A DNA stretch of 64,000 bases from Hyphomicrobium_A sp965243865 (GCF_965243865.1 NZ_OZ251603.1:2108001-2172000); one strand, 5' to 3'. Counted from the first letter of the stretch, positions 49,330 to 60,441 are shown. Translations and numbers: made by a program. The notes: generated by a model not told the origin, from the sequence alone.

Positions 49330-49721
49330 GGCGCGGCCCTGCCTCCCTCACGATCTCCGAAGTGCCGCGAAGGTGCACGACACGCTCCCTCCACGCAAGT
49401 ATCGCGGCGCTGCCCGCGCCCCCGGGCGCTTGTCCCCCAAGCCGTTCAACGCTCTCCACAAAAAATGCCTGCAGCATAAGCAAATATCGTGTGTAGACGG
49501 CGCCGAATGCCTCGCCACGCGGCAATGTCCACGATATGAATTGCACCATTAAGAAAATTCAGCGCTTGGCGCTCACTGAGGTCAGCTCGCTGCTTGCACC
49601 ACGGCTGAGCCGCCTCTAAGACTAGACAATTCGCGCAGGGCTCTCAGGTCTCGCTCCATCGAGGCCGATGATTGATGCACCCGCGCTGAAAGGGTGGCGT
49701 GTGCTCAGGCGGCAAGGGTCT

Positions 49722-51542
49722 ATGGAACGCCAGAGGCAAATGAAGCGACGCTACCCATGGTCGCTGGCGCTCGCTTGCTTCCTCGTCATTCTTCTCGCAG
49801 CACCGCTGGTCATCTCTGACCGCTATCATCACATCGCGCTGCAAAGCGGAGTGGTGTTCGCCGCTTCGAACAACAGCTACAGCCTCAGTTCTCCGGTCCG
49901 CCTGATGAGCGGCCCGACCATCGAGCTCGAGAGCGGCACGCTCTCAGTGCCGCCGACCCGCACGGGCCTTGCGCGTGGCGGCGAGGTCATCGCCATGCTC
50001 ATCACCGGCAGCGGCCCGCAGCTCACTCTGGAGAACGCCACCTTCACGGCCGATTTCTCCACGCGCGAGCCGACCTTCTCGCAAACCGAGACGGCCAGCG
50101 AGATCGCGCCGCTGGTCAAAGCGCTACAAGGCATGCAGTTCAGCGACCTCACTGTCCGCAATGGCACCGTCCGCATCAAGATGTCGGACGGGACGATCGC
50201 CGAGCTGAATAAGGTCCAAGCATCACTCTCGGGCGAGCCCAATGGAGCGATCAGCGCCGCCGGATCGTTCGAGTTTCATGGCGAGAAGATCGATTTCGAC
50301 ACCACGCTGGGCGCCAGCCTTGATGCCCAAGGCAAGTCGCGTCCGCTCAACGCAGCATTCTCCGGCACCCCGATCAGCGCAAAACTCGACGGCAATCTTC
50401 TTCTCGGCGAAAGCCCGCAGCTGTTGTCGCCGCGCGCCGAGCTGAGCACCACCGACCTGCGCGCCACCGCACGTTGGCTCGGAGTAAACTGGCCGAGCGG
50501 TAAAGGCTTCGGCGCCTTCAGCGCCAAGGGTCCGCTCGAATGGGCCAATCGCACCATTGCCTTTCAGAATGCCGCCATCGAGCTCGACGAGAACGACGCA
50601 ACGGGAACGCTCTCCGTCAACTTCGCCGGTCCGCGGCCATCGGTCGAAGGAACGCTCGGCCTCAAGTCTCTCGATCTGACACACTACTTGAAAGCGGACA
50701 CCCCCGAGGATCAGGCGCGCACGATCCTGGCATCCCTTCGCGCTGCCGACGGTTTCGACTTTCCCCTTATCGATGCGGTCGACGCCGACTTCCGTCTGTC
50801 CGCCGACACCGTGAATCTCCCGGCAACGACGATCGGGCGCAGCGCCGCCACTGTTTCCCTGCGCGATGGCAAGATGCTCGCCGACCTCGCCGAACTGGAA
50901 TTCAGCGACGGCACGCGCGGTGGCGGTCAGATCCGCATCGATCAGAGCGGCGACACCCCCGGCTTCGGCATGCAGGCAAAGTTCGAATCCCCCGATGTCG
51001 CCCAAGCTATTCAGGCTGTCTTCGGCCATCCCACTGTGCAAGGCCGTGGCTCCGTTACCATCGATCTGACGGCTACGGGCGACACGGGCGAGAACCTGCT
51101 GCAGTCGCTCGCCGGAAAGCTTTGCGTCACCCTTGTCGAGGGCGGCCGCATTGGCATCGATATCAACTCGCTGACTTCCCCGCAGTCCCAATCGCTCCCC
51201 GAAGAGAAATGGCAGCAGGTGAGTGCAACGGCCATCACAGTCGACACGCTGGACGCCAGATTCAGCGTCACCAACGGCGTACTGCGCGCACAGTCAGCAG
51301 AGGCGGTATCCGGTGAGCGCGCATTAAAAGCCGATGGCGCCATCAGCCTCGTCGAACGGCGGCTCGATATGGAACTTGCCGTCGGCGACGTCATCAAAGC
51401 GGCAGCAGAAAGCGAAGCAACCGCAGCTGTAAAGATGCACCCGCGCGAGATCATCAATATGCATGGTCCCTGGTCAGCGCCGCAGATCAGCAACGAACCC
51501 GCGCCCGACGCCGCCCAGAGCATTGCCCCCGCGCCGGGCTGA
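49722..51542 (+). CDS. AsmA-family envelope protein
   Basis: A 606-residue protein with one N-terminal membrane segment (about 11-33) and a long periplasmic beta-rich body. The C-terminal AsmA_2 region (about 400-560: GQIRIDQSGDTPGF, GRGSVTIDLTATGDTGENLLQSLAGKL) is diagnostic. AsmA-like proteins belong to the bridge-like group linked to lipid transport to the outer membrane. The start may be ATG at 49722 (AAGGG before it) or 49668. It converges with glpD, the stops lying 5 bases apart. Confidence 0.87.
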   Translation: MERQRQMKRRYPWSLALACFLVILLAAPLVISDRYHHIALQSGVVFAASNNSYSLSSPVRLMSGPTIELESGTLSVPPTRTGLARGGEVIAMLITGSGPQLTLENATFTADFSTREPTFSQTETASEIAPLVKALQGMQFSDLTVRNGTVRIKMSDGTIAELNKVQASLSGEPNGAISAAGSFEFHGEKIDFDTTLGASLDAQGKSRPLNAAFSGTPISAKLDGNLLLGESPQLLSPRAELSTTDLRATARWLGVNWPSGKGFGAFSAKGPLEWANRTIAFQNAAIELDENDATGTLSVNFAGPRPSVEGTLGLKSLDLTHYLKADTPEDQARTILASLRAADGFDFPLIDAVDADFRLSADTVNLPATTIGRSAATVSLRDGKMLADLAELEFSDGTRGGGQIRIDQSGDTPGFGMQAKFESPDVAQAIQAVFGHPTVQGRGSVTIDLTATGDTGENLLQSLAGKLCVTLVEGGRIGIDINSLTSPQSQSLPEEKWQQVSATAITVDTLDARFSVTNGVLRAQSAEAVSGERALKADGAISLVERRLDMELAVGDVIKAAAESEATAAVKMHPREIINMHGPWSAPQISNEPAPDAAQSIAPAPG

Positions 51543-51547
51543 AGCGA

Positions 51548-53032
51548 TCAGAACAGCCGCGCGATCATCTCTCCGGCGGCCCTGCGCTGCTCCGCACTCA
51601 TCGCAAGCCCGCACTTCGTCCGCCGCCACAGCACATCCTCGGCATCGCGCGCCCACTCTTGATCGCGCAGATAGATCACCTCGCGCTCGCTGAGCCCCGC
51701 GCCGAACGCCGCTCCGAGATCCTGCATATCGCGCGCATCGCCCAGCAACTCTTCGACGCGGCTCCCGTAGCGCCGCGCCAACCGGCCGAGAAACGCGCTG
51801 TCGAAGCCGCGATGCTCGCGACAAAGACCGCGGATGTATCCTTCCAGCCCGTGCGCCCCGAGGTCGCCGCCCGGCAGAGGCGTCGACGCCGTCCACGCCG
51901 GACCCATCGCCGGAAAGTATCGTTTCAGCTTGCCCATCGCCGCCTCTGCGAGACGCCGATAGGTGGTGAGCTTTCCGCCAAGCACCGTTAACAGCGGCGC
52001 GCCCTCATCCTCGTTCACTTCGAGACGGTAATCGCGCGAAACCGCGCCGGCGCTCGCCGTGCAATCGTCATCGAACAGCGGCCTGACGCCTGCAAAGCTC
52101 CACGCGATTTCCGCCCGCCGCGGAGGATTGATGAAGAACTGGCGCGCCAGCGTCAGCAGGTAGTCCTCTTCCTCCGCGCTGATCGACACCTTTGCCGGAT
52201 CGCCGTCGAACGCCATCTCCGTTGTACCGATCAGAGAGAACCGCTCCTCGTAGGGAATAGCGAACACCACGCGCCCATCCGCGTTCTGACACAGATAAGC
52301 GTCATTCGCGCCGCTGATACGCGGCACGACGATATGGCTGCCTTTGACCAGCCTCAGCGGCACCACATCACGCGCGTTGCTCGCAAGCTTACCGCCGATG
52401 CTGCTCACCCACGGTCCGGCCGCATTGACGAGTGCACGCGCGCGAACCTCGCCTTCGCGTCCGCCGTCGAGAACAACGCGCCAGACGCCGTCTTCCACGC
52501 GCGCCGAAACGACACGCGTCCGCGTGGCGATGTCCGCCCCGTGATCGGCGGCAGCGCGCGCATTCAGCACCACCAGCCGCGCATCATCGACGCGGCAATC
52601 CCAATAGAAGAAGCCCTGCGTAAACTCCGGCCGCAACGCATAGCCTGCAGGGTCGCGACGCAGGTTGACCGCCTGCGAAGCAGGAATGTGTTTGCGATGC
52701 CCGAGGTGATCATAAAGAAAGAGCCCTGCGCGCAGCATCAAGGTCGATCTGCCACCCGCTGTCTGCGGCAGCACGAAGCGCTGCGGCCAGATGATGTGTC
52801 CCGCGTTCGCCAGCAGCACCTCGCGCTCTTCCAGCGCCTCGCGCACGAGTCGGAACTCGAAGTGCTCCAGGTACCGCAGCCCGCCGTGGATGAGCTTCGA
52901 GCTCGCCGAGGACGTCGCCCCGCCGAGATCGCCCTTCTCAGCCAGCAGAACTTTGAGCCCGCGCCCAGCAGCGTCGGCAGCTATGCCGGCGCCGTTGATG
53001 CCTCCGCCCACCACGACGAGGTCATAGATCAT
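51548..53032 (-). CDS. glpD: Glycerol-3-phosphate dehydrogenase (GlpD)
   Basis: FAD-dependent, membrane-associated enzyme that oxidises glycerol-3-phosphate to dihydroxyacetone phosphate and passes electrons to quinone. The 494 residues include the FAD motif GGGINGAG at 9-16, ATSSASSKLIHGGLRYLEH and the C-terminal DAO_C helical domain. It lies downstream of a sodium:solute symporter pair on the same strand with a 39-base gap; no glpK or glpF is present. Confidence 0.95.
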   Translation of the reverse strand: MIYDLVVVGGGINGAGIAADAAGRGLKVLLAEKGDLGGATSSASSKLIHGGLRYLEHFEFRLVREALEEREVLLANAGHIIWPQRFVLPQTAGGRSTLMLRAGLFLYDHLGHRKHIPASQAVNLRRDPAGYALRPEFTQGFFYWDCRVDDARLVVLNARAAADHGADIATRTRVVSARVEDGVWRVVLDGGREGEVRARALVNAAGPWVSSIGGKLASNARDVVPLRLVKGSHIVVPRISGANDAYLCQNADGRVVFAIPYEERFSLIGTTEMAFDGDPAKVSISAEEEDYLLTLARQFFINPPRRAEIAWSFAGVRPLFDDDCTASAGAVSRDYRLEVNEDEGAPLLTVLGGKLTTYRRLAEAAMGKLKRYFPAMGPAWTASTPLPGGDLGAHGLEGYIRGLCREHRGFDSAFLGRLARRYGSRVEELLGDARDMQDLGAAFGAGLSEREVIYLRDQEWARDAEDVLWRRTKCGLAMSAEQRRAAGEMIARLF

Positions 53033-53071
53033 GCGCGATGGCTATCACGGCTGGACTTACGGCTGCGTTTC

Positions 53072-54976
53072 TTACGGCGACGTCGCTTTGCGCGGATCAC
53101 CGGTGAGCAGCGAGACGACGACTAGGACGAGAAACCCTACCGGCAACGCCAGTAGAACGGTTGCAGCGCCACCAATACCCCACCAGTCGGCCATCGACCG
53201 GGCTTGAGCATCTAGCGCGGCCCAGGCGGCGATTTTTGCCGCCCCCGGCTCGGCCGCCAGCCAGGCATCCTTTAACTCCGTGAAGTATTCGAGGCCATTG
53301 CCGCCGCCGCTCGACAACGCCGAAGTGGCCTCGACGAACGGCACCGCGAAATAGTGCTGCCCGGCGAGATAGAGGAGCATGAACCCAGCCCCAGCCAGCA
53401 TGGCCGCCGAAGCGCCCCAAGCATTGGCGCGCGCCCACCACAGCGCACCGATGAGCGTAGGAAACAAACCCGCGGCAACGAACGCCAGCGATCCCGTCGC
53501 AATGTCGATGATCGGCGCCGGCCGCAACACGGCGAGCATTGCACCCGCCGCAATGATTGTCGCAGCGATAACGTAGGAAGCATTGCGCGTTCCGCGCGGG
53601 CCTTCCTTAGTGCCGGCTGCCGCGTCGATGCCCAGCGCCCGCACCACCACGTTGATGGGAGCGTACAGTCCGACCAGAACCGTTGACAGAATGGCAACCG
53701 CAAGCAGCCCCGTCAGTCCACCATCCAGCCCGGCAATCTCCGGCAGCGCAAAACCGATGATGTCCTGGTTGACGGCAATGTCCTGCAAACGCAATGCGCC
53801 GCCGGCGTCCGGTATCGCAGAGCATGCCGCCCTCACCGTCGCCGCATCTGTCGCAGCGCGCTCGCACACTTCGACCAGCCCGAGCTTCCCGTAGGCGAAC
53901 GCCCACCGCGGCAGGTCGCTCGCCGTCGCGCCGTCTGCAATCAAGGAAGCAATAGACTGTCGCGCATACGTCGCCGCCGCCGGCATCAGCGTCAGCAGCA
54001 TTACGCACCAGCCTAATATCCACAGCGCCGTGTGCCGCGCTTCACGCATCGGTCGTTGCGCCAGCGGTGCCGTGAGCACATTGGGAAGCGCCGCGACGCC
54101 GGCAGCCAGCGCCAGGACGATACCTGCAAAGTTGATCGGCGCCATCGTTAGGAACGCGGTCATCAGTGGGCGCATGTAGGCAGGGTCGGCAAGATCGCGG
54201 CCCAGTAGGTCCTCCTCGATCCCTTGCAGCTGCCAGAGCGAATTTGCATACGCGATCTGCGGTACCGGCAGTCCGAACCACTGCGTCGACACGATAGCCA
54301 GCGGCACCAGCAGCGCGACAAGCAGCAGCACATACAGCATGGCGTTGGGGATCGAAGCGTTGCCCTCGCCGCGCACAATGAAACACGCGAACACCGCGCA
54401 CGCCGCAGCGATGACCGCCGCATCAAATCCGATACCGAGCAGGCGCGTTCCGATCAGCCCCGCGGCCGTGAGCCCCGCTGTCGCCGCCACAACCATCGAC
54501 GCCGCGATAATCGCACCCGAGATCACTGCGACCATGCGGCCGGGGAAACGCATCGCTAGCAGCGCCGGCAGCGAATCCGCACCCGACGCCGCAAAGCGCG
54601 GCGCCACGAGAAGTTGCATCAGCAGGCAGCCTGCACCGATCCCCAACGCATAGGACAGCCCGTCGTAGCCAAGGGCAAAAACCGCTCCCGGAATCGCAAC
54701 GAAGAACGCGCCGCTTATGACGCTTGGCACCAGCGACATGCCGCTGAGCACGGGCCCGGCGCGGCCTGCACCAATCAGTCCGGCCGCCAAAGCGATGACC
54801 GCGGCGGTTCCTATGCCCGCCGCCCAGTAGGCCCCATCGCCCCACTCAGCCAAGGCGCCGAGCCGGGCAACCAGCAGAAGAGCGACGATCACGCCGACGA
54901 CGCCAGCAACAGTGACCGCCGAAATCACAACCCCGGTCTTCTTCTCGGAGACAGTGCTCTGCCCATCGAGCGGCAT
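53072..54976 (-). CDS. Sodium:solute symporter, large subunit
   Basis: A 634-residue protein with about 14 hydrophobic helices of the SSS family, of the type paired with a DUF4212 small subunit. An insertion of about 85 residues in the middle (around 360-415) is richer in charged residues than usual for the family. It would import an organic solute with sodium; acetate and other carboxylates are known substrates of relatives, but none can be assigned. It starts one base after the small subunit stop. Confidence 0.88.
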   Translation of the reverse strand: MPLDGQSTVSEKKTGVVISAVTVAGVVGVIVALLLVARLGALAEWGDGAYWAAGIGTAAVIALAAGLIGAGRAGPVLSGMSLVPSVISGAFFVAIPGAVFALGYDGLSYALGIGAGCLLMQLLVAPRFAASGADSLPALLAMRFPGRMVAVISGAIIAASMVVAATAGLTAAGLIGTRLLGIGFDAAVIAAACAVFACFIVRGEGNASIPNAMLYVLLLVALLVPLAIVSTQWFGLPVPQIAYANSLWQLQGIEEDLLGRDLADPAYMRPLMTAFLTMAPINFAGIVLALAAGVAALPNVLTAPLAQRPMREARHTALWILGWCVMLLTLMPAAATYARQSIASLIADGATASDLPRWAFAYGKLGLVEVCERAATDAATVRAACSAIPDAGGALRLQDIAVNQDIIGFALPEIAGLDGGLTGLLAVAILSTVLVGLYAPINVVVRALGIDAAAGTKEGPRGTRNASYVIAATIIAAGAMLAVLRPAPIIDIATGSLAFVAAGLFPTLIGALWWARANAWGASAAMLAGAGFMLLYLAGQHYFAVPFVEATSALSSGGGNGLEYFTELKDAWLAAEPGAAKIAAWAALDAQARSMADWWGIGGAATVLLALPVGFLVLVVVSLLTGDPRKATSP

Positions 54977-54977
54977 G

Positions 54978-55238
54978 TCAGCGGCCTGCCAGCCGGCGTC
55001 GGTCGCGCCAGTCCTGCCAGTGCGCCGACGCGAGCCCGATCACCACGAAGCCGATCAGCGCGCCTTGCGCGACCATGAAGTAGCCGAGGGGAAAGGCGAA
55101 GATGTCGATAAGGTCGAGGGCCTGCGCCAGCATCGGCACTCCGAACGCCAGCAGCGCCCAAGTCAGCAGCGCGAGCAAAGGAAATCGCCCCTGCTGCCCC
55201 GCGCTAACTGTGCTCGAATTGATTGGCTGTCCGCCCAC
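54978..55238 (-). CDS. Symporter small subunit (DUF4212)
   Basis: About 86 residues with two membrane helices (FPLLALLTWALLAFGVPML and FAFPLGYFMVAQGALIGFVV), the DUF4212 layout. GTG at 55238 gives the usual length; the longer reading to 55343 adds a non-conserved extension. Coupled to the large subunit, the genes nearly touching. The gap 55239-55571 has no gene and should hold the promoter. Confidence 0.85.
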   Translation of the reverse strand: MGGQPINSSTVSAGQQGRFPLLALLTWALLAFGVPMLAQALDLIDIFAFPLGYFMVAQGALIGFVVIGLASAHWQDWRDRRRLAGR

Positions 55239-55571
55239 GACGTCCGCCCCCGCCCGCCCTGACGACGCACGCGACGCCGCGGTCGCCAAACTCACTGCAC
55301 TTTGCGACACAGTCGTGGCGACGCATACAGCCGGCCACCGCAAATGCGCGGCGCTGAATGCAGTAAGGCGGGGCGACGCGCAAACGCATCCCCCCGCCCT
55401 GGGATCCTCTCCCTAGACTTGGACCGTTGTAAATTTTTTTGCTTTGGCAGGCTGAGGGGTCCTCGACTCGCCGGCCCCGCAACATGGGCGACGAAAGGTC
55501 CTGCGTCAAGTCGCCTCCAACCGAAAATATCTGATGCGATGCAGCGATTTATATCCGGCTCCGAAGTGCCC

Positions 55572-56213
55572 CTACGATACCTCGGGACGGCACTCGGAGT
55601 CCGATGGAAGTGGGTCGCACTGCCGATTTCCTGTGCACGTTTTCATCGCCTCTGAGAGGCCTGTCGAATAGAGCCCGTCGAGGGCGCCGAAGTAGAGCCC
55701 CTGCGAGCGCAACCCGCACTGATACATCTTCACGATGCGCTCGCCGCCCGCCCGCATCGCGAGATCGTAGTCGCGGAATGCGGCCTCCGCCTCGCCCTGC
55801 GCTTGCCGGATATGCGCGCGCGTGTCGAGCGCATAGGGACTTCCCGGCGAAAGCGCGAGGGCGCGCTCGACATCGGCAATGCCTTGCTCCGCGCGACCGA
55901 GCTTGAAATAGGCCCATGCGCGGTTGTTCAGCGCCAGCGGAAAGTCCGGGCGGACTTCCAGCGCCACGTCGTAGTCGTGGATCGCTTTGTCGAACATTCC
56001 GAGCAACGAGTAGGCGAGCGCGCGCATGCCATAGGCGAGGCTGCGCTGATCCTCCGGCAGCCCCGGCGTATCAATCATCGCCGAGCAGCCTTTGATGCGG
56101 CGCTGGTTGTCGTCGCTGAGGCAATCGACCATCGGGTCGTCCACGGTCGCCAAGGCCGCGAGGCCTCCGCTCAGCAGGACCGCCAGAACCACAGCTAGCC
56201 TCAGGAAAGACAT
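55572..56213 (-). CDS. Secreted TPR protein with peptidoglycan-binding-like C-terminus
   Basis: A 213-residue protein with a signal peptide (about 1-22), two to three tetratricopeptide repeats (about 55-155: LAYGMRALAYSLLGMFDKAI, ALNNRAWAYFKLGRAEQGI, YALDTRAHIRQAQGEAEAAF) and a C-terminal segment (about 160-195: VKMYQCGLRSQGLYFGALDG) like a PG_binding_1 helix bundle. It probably acts as a scaffold at the cell wall. It is divergent from coaBC. Confidence 0.82.
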   Translation of the reverse strand: MSFLRLAVVLAVLLSGGLAALATVDDPMVDCLSDDNQRRIKGCSAMIDTPGLPEDQRSLAYGMRALAYSLLGMFDKAIHDYDVALEVRPDFPLALNNRAWAYFKLGRAEQGIADVERALALSPGSPYALDTRAHIRQAQGEAEAAFRDYDLAMRAGGERIVKMYQCGLRSQGLYFGALDGLYSTGLSEAMKTCTGNRQCDPLPSDSECRPEVS

Positions 56214-56377
56214 TACACCCCCGGAGTGTCAGAAGGCCTTTGAAGCACCAAAAGCGGCGCTTTATAAGGCTGATCGACGGCCCGCGCACCTCGGCACCTC
56301 GCCACGGTCGCAAATGGCTAAGAATGCCGCTTAACACCTTCTCCCGCGCCCCATGCTAGCGTTAAGCTTGCGGCCGG

Positions 56378-57652
56378 ATGCGAGCGTCCCACGTGAAACA
56401 AAAGCGAATTCTGCTCATCATCGGCGGCGGTATCGCCGCTTACAAATGCCTCGATCTCGTTCGGCGCCTACGCGAAACGGGAATGACCGTGCGCGCCATC
56501 ATGACGAAGGCCGCCACCCAGTTCATAACGCCGCTCTCGGTTGGCGCCCTCACCGGCGACCGCGTCTTCACGGACCTGTTCGACCTCAACGACGAGCACG
56601 AGATCGGCCACATTCGCCTGTCGCGCGAGGCCGACCTTCTCATCGTCGCCCCGGCAACCGCCGACCTCATCGCTAAGATGACAGGCGGTCATGCCGATGA
56701 CCTGGCTTCCAGCGTACTGCTCGCAACCGACAAGCCCGTGCTCATCGCCCCGGCCATGAACCCGCGCATGTGGCTGCATCCGGCAACGCAGCGCAACGTC
56801 GCTCAACTGCGCGCTGATGGCATCCGTATCGTAGGACCCAACACCGGCGAGATGGCCGAACGCGATGAAAAAGGTCCAGGACGCCTCGCCGAGGTGCCCG
56901 AGATCATCGCCGCCGCCGCCGACATTCTCACCAATAGCGACACCCCATCAATCGCGCAGCTTCACGCCCACCCGCTTCAGGCCCGCCCGCTTCAAGGACG
57001 CCACGTGCTTGTCACCAGCGGCCCGACACATGAGCCCATCGATCCCGTGCGCTACATCGCCAATCGCTCATCCGGCAAACAAGGCCACGCCATCGCCCGC
57101 GCCGCGGCACAGCTGGGTGCCCGCGTAACCCTCGTCACTGGCCCTGTGACTATTGCCGATCCTCCTGGCGTCGAGGTCGTGCGCATAGAGACTGCGCAGG
57201 AGATGCAGCACGCCGTCGCCAGAACCCTGCCCGCGGACATCGCCATCTTTGCTGCCGCCGTCGCCGATTGGCGCACCGCTTCCGAAGCGCCTCAGAAACT
57301 CAAGAAGTCGGGCCAGAAGCCGAGCCTCGATCTCGTCGAGAACCCGGACATTCTCGCCAGCGTCGGCAATATGCGCACCGGACGCCCGCAGCTGGTCATC
57401 GGCTTTGCCGCCGAGACCAGCAACGTCTCTGCCGAAGCAAAGCGCAAGCGCAAAGCCAAGGGCGCCGACTGGATTGTTGCCAACGACGTGTCGCCCGACC
57501 GCGGCGTCTTTGGCGGCGAAGGCAACACCGTGCATCTCGTCACCGCCGAGGGCATCGAAGACTGGCCCACCATGAGCAAGGATGATGTGGCGCGCCGCCT
57601 CGTTCAGCGGGCCGCAGAGCAGCTCGCCAGCGGAGCTGCAGCAGCAGAATGA
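56378..57652 (+). CDS. coaBC: CoaBC, bifunctional phosphopantothenoylcysteine decarboxylase/synthetase
   Basis: Carries out two steps of coenzyme A synthesis. The 424 residues contain an N-terminal flavoprotein decarboxylase (1-185; GGGIAAYKCLDLVRRL, PAMNPRMW) and a C-terminal synthetase (205-410; TSGPTHEPIDPVRYIANRSSGKQG). In the loop before GPGR, the position of the E. coli active-site Cys appears as MAERDEK without Cys; this may be normal in the group. It overlaps dut by four bases. Confidence 0.95.
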   Translation: MRASHVKQKRILLIIGGGIAAYKCLDLVRRLRETGMTVRAIMTKAATQFITPLSVGALTGDRVFTDLFDLNDEHEIGHIRLSREADLLIVAPATADLIAKMTGGHADDLASSVLLATDKPVLIAPAMNPRMWLHPATQRNVAQLRADGIRIVGPNTGEMAERDEKGPGRLAEVPEIIAAAADILTNSDTPSIAQLHAHPLQARPLQGRHVLVTSGPTHEPIDPVRYIANRSSGKQGHAIARAAAQLGARVTLVTGPVTIADPPGVEVVRIETAQEMQHAVARTLPADIAIFAAAVADWRTASEAPQKLKKSGQKPSLDLVENPDILASVGNMRTGRPQLVIGFAAETSNVSAEAKRKRKAKGADWIVANDVSPDRGVFGGEGNTVHLVTAEGIEDWPTMSKDDVARRLVQRAAEQLASGAAAAE

Positions 57653-58287
57653 TCGCCAAGACGCCGAAACCGAAAGCGACTTCCAAGACCAAGAAGGCCT
57701 CGCCGCAAACCAAGCGCCCGCCCACCCAAGTGCGTGTACAGCGCCTAGCGCATGCCGACGGCCTACCGCTACCCGCATACCAGACCGACGGCGCCGCCGG
57801 CCTCGACCTCGTTGCCGCGCTCGATGTCCAGCACCCGCTCGTTCTGGCGCCTGGCGCACGCGTGCTCGTACCCACCGGCCTCGTCATGGAGCTTCCGCGA
57901 GGCTACGAGGCTCAGGTGCGTCCGCGATCAGGGTTGGCGGTCAAGCACGGCATCACGGTACTGAACAGTCCGGGCACCATCGACAGCGACTATCGCGGCG
58001 AGGTGCAGGTGATCCTCATCAACCTCGGACAAGCGCCTTTTGAAGTACGTCGCGGCGAGCGCATCGCCCAACTCGTCATCAGCCCGGTGACGCACGCACA
58101 GTTCACTGCGGTTAACGCTGTATCCGCTACAGCGCGCGGAAAAGGCGGATTTGGCTCAACCGGCCAGGCGACCGCCAATAAGAACGGCGGCTTACACGAA
58201 CGGGCCAAAAAACAGAAATCCATACCCAAGCCGCCCACCGCAGAAAAAAATGCGCGCGCAGCGCCGCCACGACATCGCAATCGTTGA
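57649..58287 (+). CDS. dut: dUTPase with basic N- and C-terminal tails
   Basis: Hydrolyses dUTP to dUMP, keeping uracil out of DNA and supplying dTMP synthesis. The trimeric dUTPase core has DGAAGLDL, RPRSGLA, LNSPGTIDSDYRGE and the closing motif RGKGGFGSTG. Unlike the usual 150-residue enzyme this one has 212: an N-terminal tail rich in Lys and Pro (about 1-25) and a basic C-terminal tail of about 40 residues after the closing motif. It is co-translated with coaBC (ATGA overlap). Confidence 0.94.
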   Translation: MIAKTPKPKATSKTKKASPQTKRPPTQVRVQRLAHADGLPLPAYQTDGAAGLDLVAALDVQHPLVLAPGARVLVPTGLVMELPRGYEAQVRPRSGLAVKHGITVLNSPGTIDSDYRGEVQVILINLGQAPFEVRRGERIAQLVISPVTHAQFTAVNAVSATARGKGGFGSTGQATANKNGGLHERAKKQKSIPKPPTAEKNARAAPPRHRNR

Positions 58288-58409
58288 TCCCTTGTACGCC
58301 TTGACACCCAGCCGCTTTGTCTCAACGTGCCAGTTAAAGCGGCACATCTAGATCTTCCCCCGGAGGCTCAGCATTCCGGCTCGGAACCCATGATACGAGG
58401 CACCCCGTA

Positions 58410-59411
<1,002 letters not shown>

Positions 59412-59440
59412 CGTCGGCGAGGAACGACCGAGCATTACGG

Positions 59441-59470
59441 GGCCGGGGATGCGCATCTCCCGGCCCTTTG
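59441..59470 (+). terminator. cysK terminator
   Basis: GGCCGGG and CCCGGCC enclose a self-complementary GATGCGCATC and are followed by CTTTG, about 30 bases past the stop. Confidence 0.65.
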
Positions 59471-59574
59471 TTCGTCCGCCCTATCGTAACTATTTTGGGA
59501 GATAGACCATCAGGAGCGCGGCCACGAGGCAGTGTCCCGTGACGCTTCAACGCCATATGCGATAACCTCTCCCC

Positions 59575-60441
59575 ATGCAGGACAAGGCACCTATCAACGC
59601 CCCCGCACGACTGACAGCGCAGGAGATCGAGCGCTACAAGCGCCACCTCGTGCTCAAAGAGGTGGGCGGACCGGGCCAGCAGCGCCTCAAGGCCGCGCGC
59701 GTGCTGATCATCGGCGCCGGCGGCCTCGGCTCCCCGATCGCCCTTTACCTTGCGGCCGCGGGCATCGGCACCATTGGCATCATCGACGATGACCGCGTCT
59801 CACTGGACAACCTGCAACGCCAGATTGTTCACGACACACCCCACGTCGGCGAGCCCAAGGTCGACAGCGCCCGCGACAGCATTGCCCGCCTCAACCCGCA
59901 CGTCTGCGTCGAGACCATCGAAGCGCGCCTGACGGCCGAAAACGCCGAGGACATCATCCAGCGCTACGACATCATCGCCGACGGCTCCGACAACATCGAA
60001 ACGCGCTACCTCGTTTCCGACGCCTGCTACTTCGCCAAACGTACCCTCGTGTTCGGTGCTGTCGGGCCGTTCGACGGATACGTCTCGACATTCAAGCCGC
60101 ACCTGAAGGACGAGAACGGCAACCCCTACCCCAGCTACCGCTGCCTGTTTCCGGAAGCGCCCCCCGCGGGCACGCTTGCCAACTGCGCCGAGGTCGGTGT
60201 TCTTGGCGCGGTGGTCGGCGTCATCGGAACCATCCAGGCAACCGAGACTCTAAAGGAAGCCCTCGGCATCGGGACGGGGCTCGCCGGACGGTTGCTGGTC
60301 TATGACGCCCTGTCCGCGCGCTTTGAGACCTTCACGGTTGGCTGGGATCCTGAGAATCCCCTGAGTGGCCTCAACCCCTCGATAACGGAACTAGCCGGGA
60401 GCGACGAAACACACCTCGACACGTGCAGCGTTAGGGGATAG
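59575..60441 (+). CDS. MoeB/ThiF/HesA-family adenylyltransferase
   Basis: E1-like enzyme that adenylates the C-terminal glycine of a small sulfur carrier (MoaD or ThiS). The 288 residues show the nucleotide motif GAGGLG (47-52), RYKRHLVLKEVG, DNLQRQ and ADGSDNIETRY. The zinc site of typical MoeB appears lost: the CxxC of the YRC region reads SYRC, and no C-terminal CxxC follows. No rhodanese domain is present. moaD, moaE and thiS are not adjacent, so the partner cannot be named. Confidence 0.88.
   Translation: MQDKAPINAPARLTAQEIERYKRHLVLKEVGGPGQQRLKAARVLIIGAGGLGSPIALYLAAAGIGTIGIIDDDRVSLDNLQRQIVHDTPHVGEPKVDSARDSIARLNPHVCVETIEARLTAENAEDIIQRYDIIADGSDNIETRYLVSDACYFAKRTLVFGAVGPFDGYVSTFKPHLKDENGNPYPSYRCLFPEAPPAGTLANCAEVGVLGAVVGVIGTIQATETLKEALGIGTGLAGRLLVYDALSARFETFTVGWDPENPLSGLNPSITELAGSDETHLDTCSVRG

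Noticed and set aside
49244..49549. 101-codon minus-strand frame upstream of the aspartoacylase-like gene
   Set aside because: It overlaps the start of that gene in another frame and shows no domain; coding is not supported.
58288..58409. Riboswitch upstream of cysK
   Set aside because: No conserved SAM-type or other riboswitch core could be recognised in the 122-base leader.
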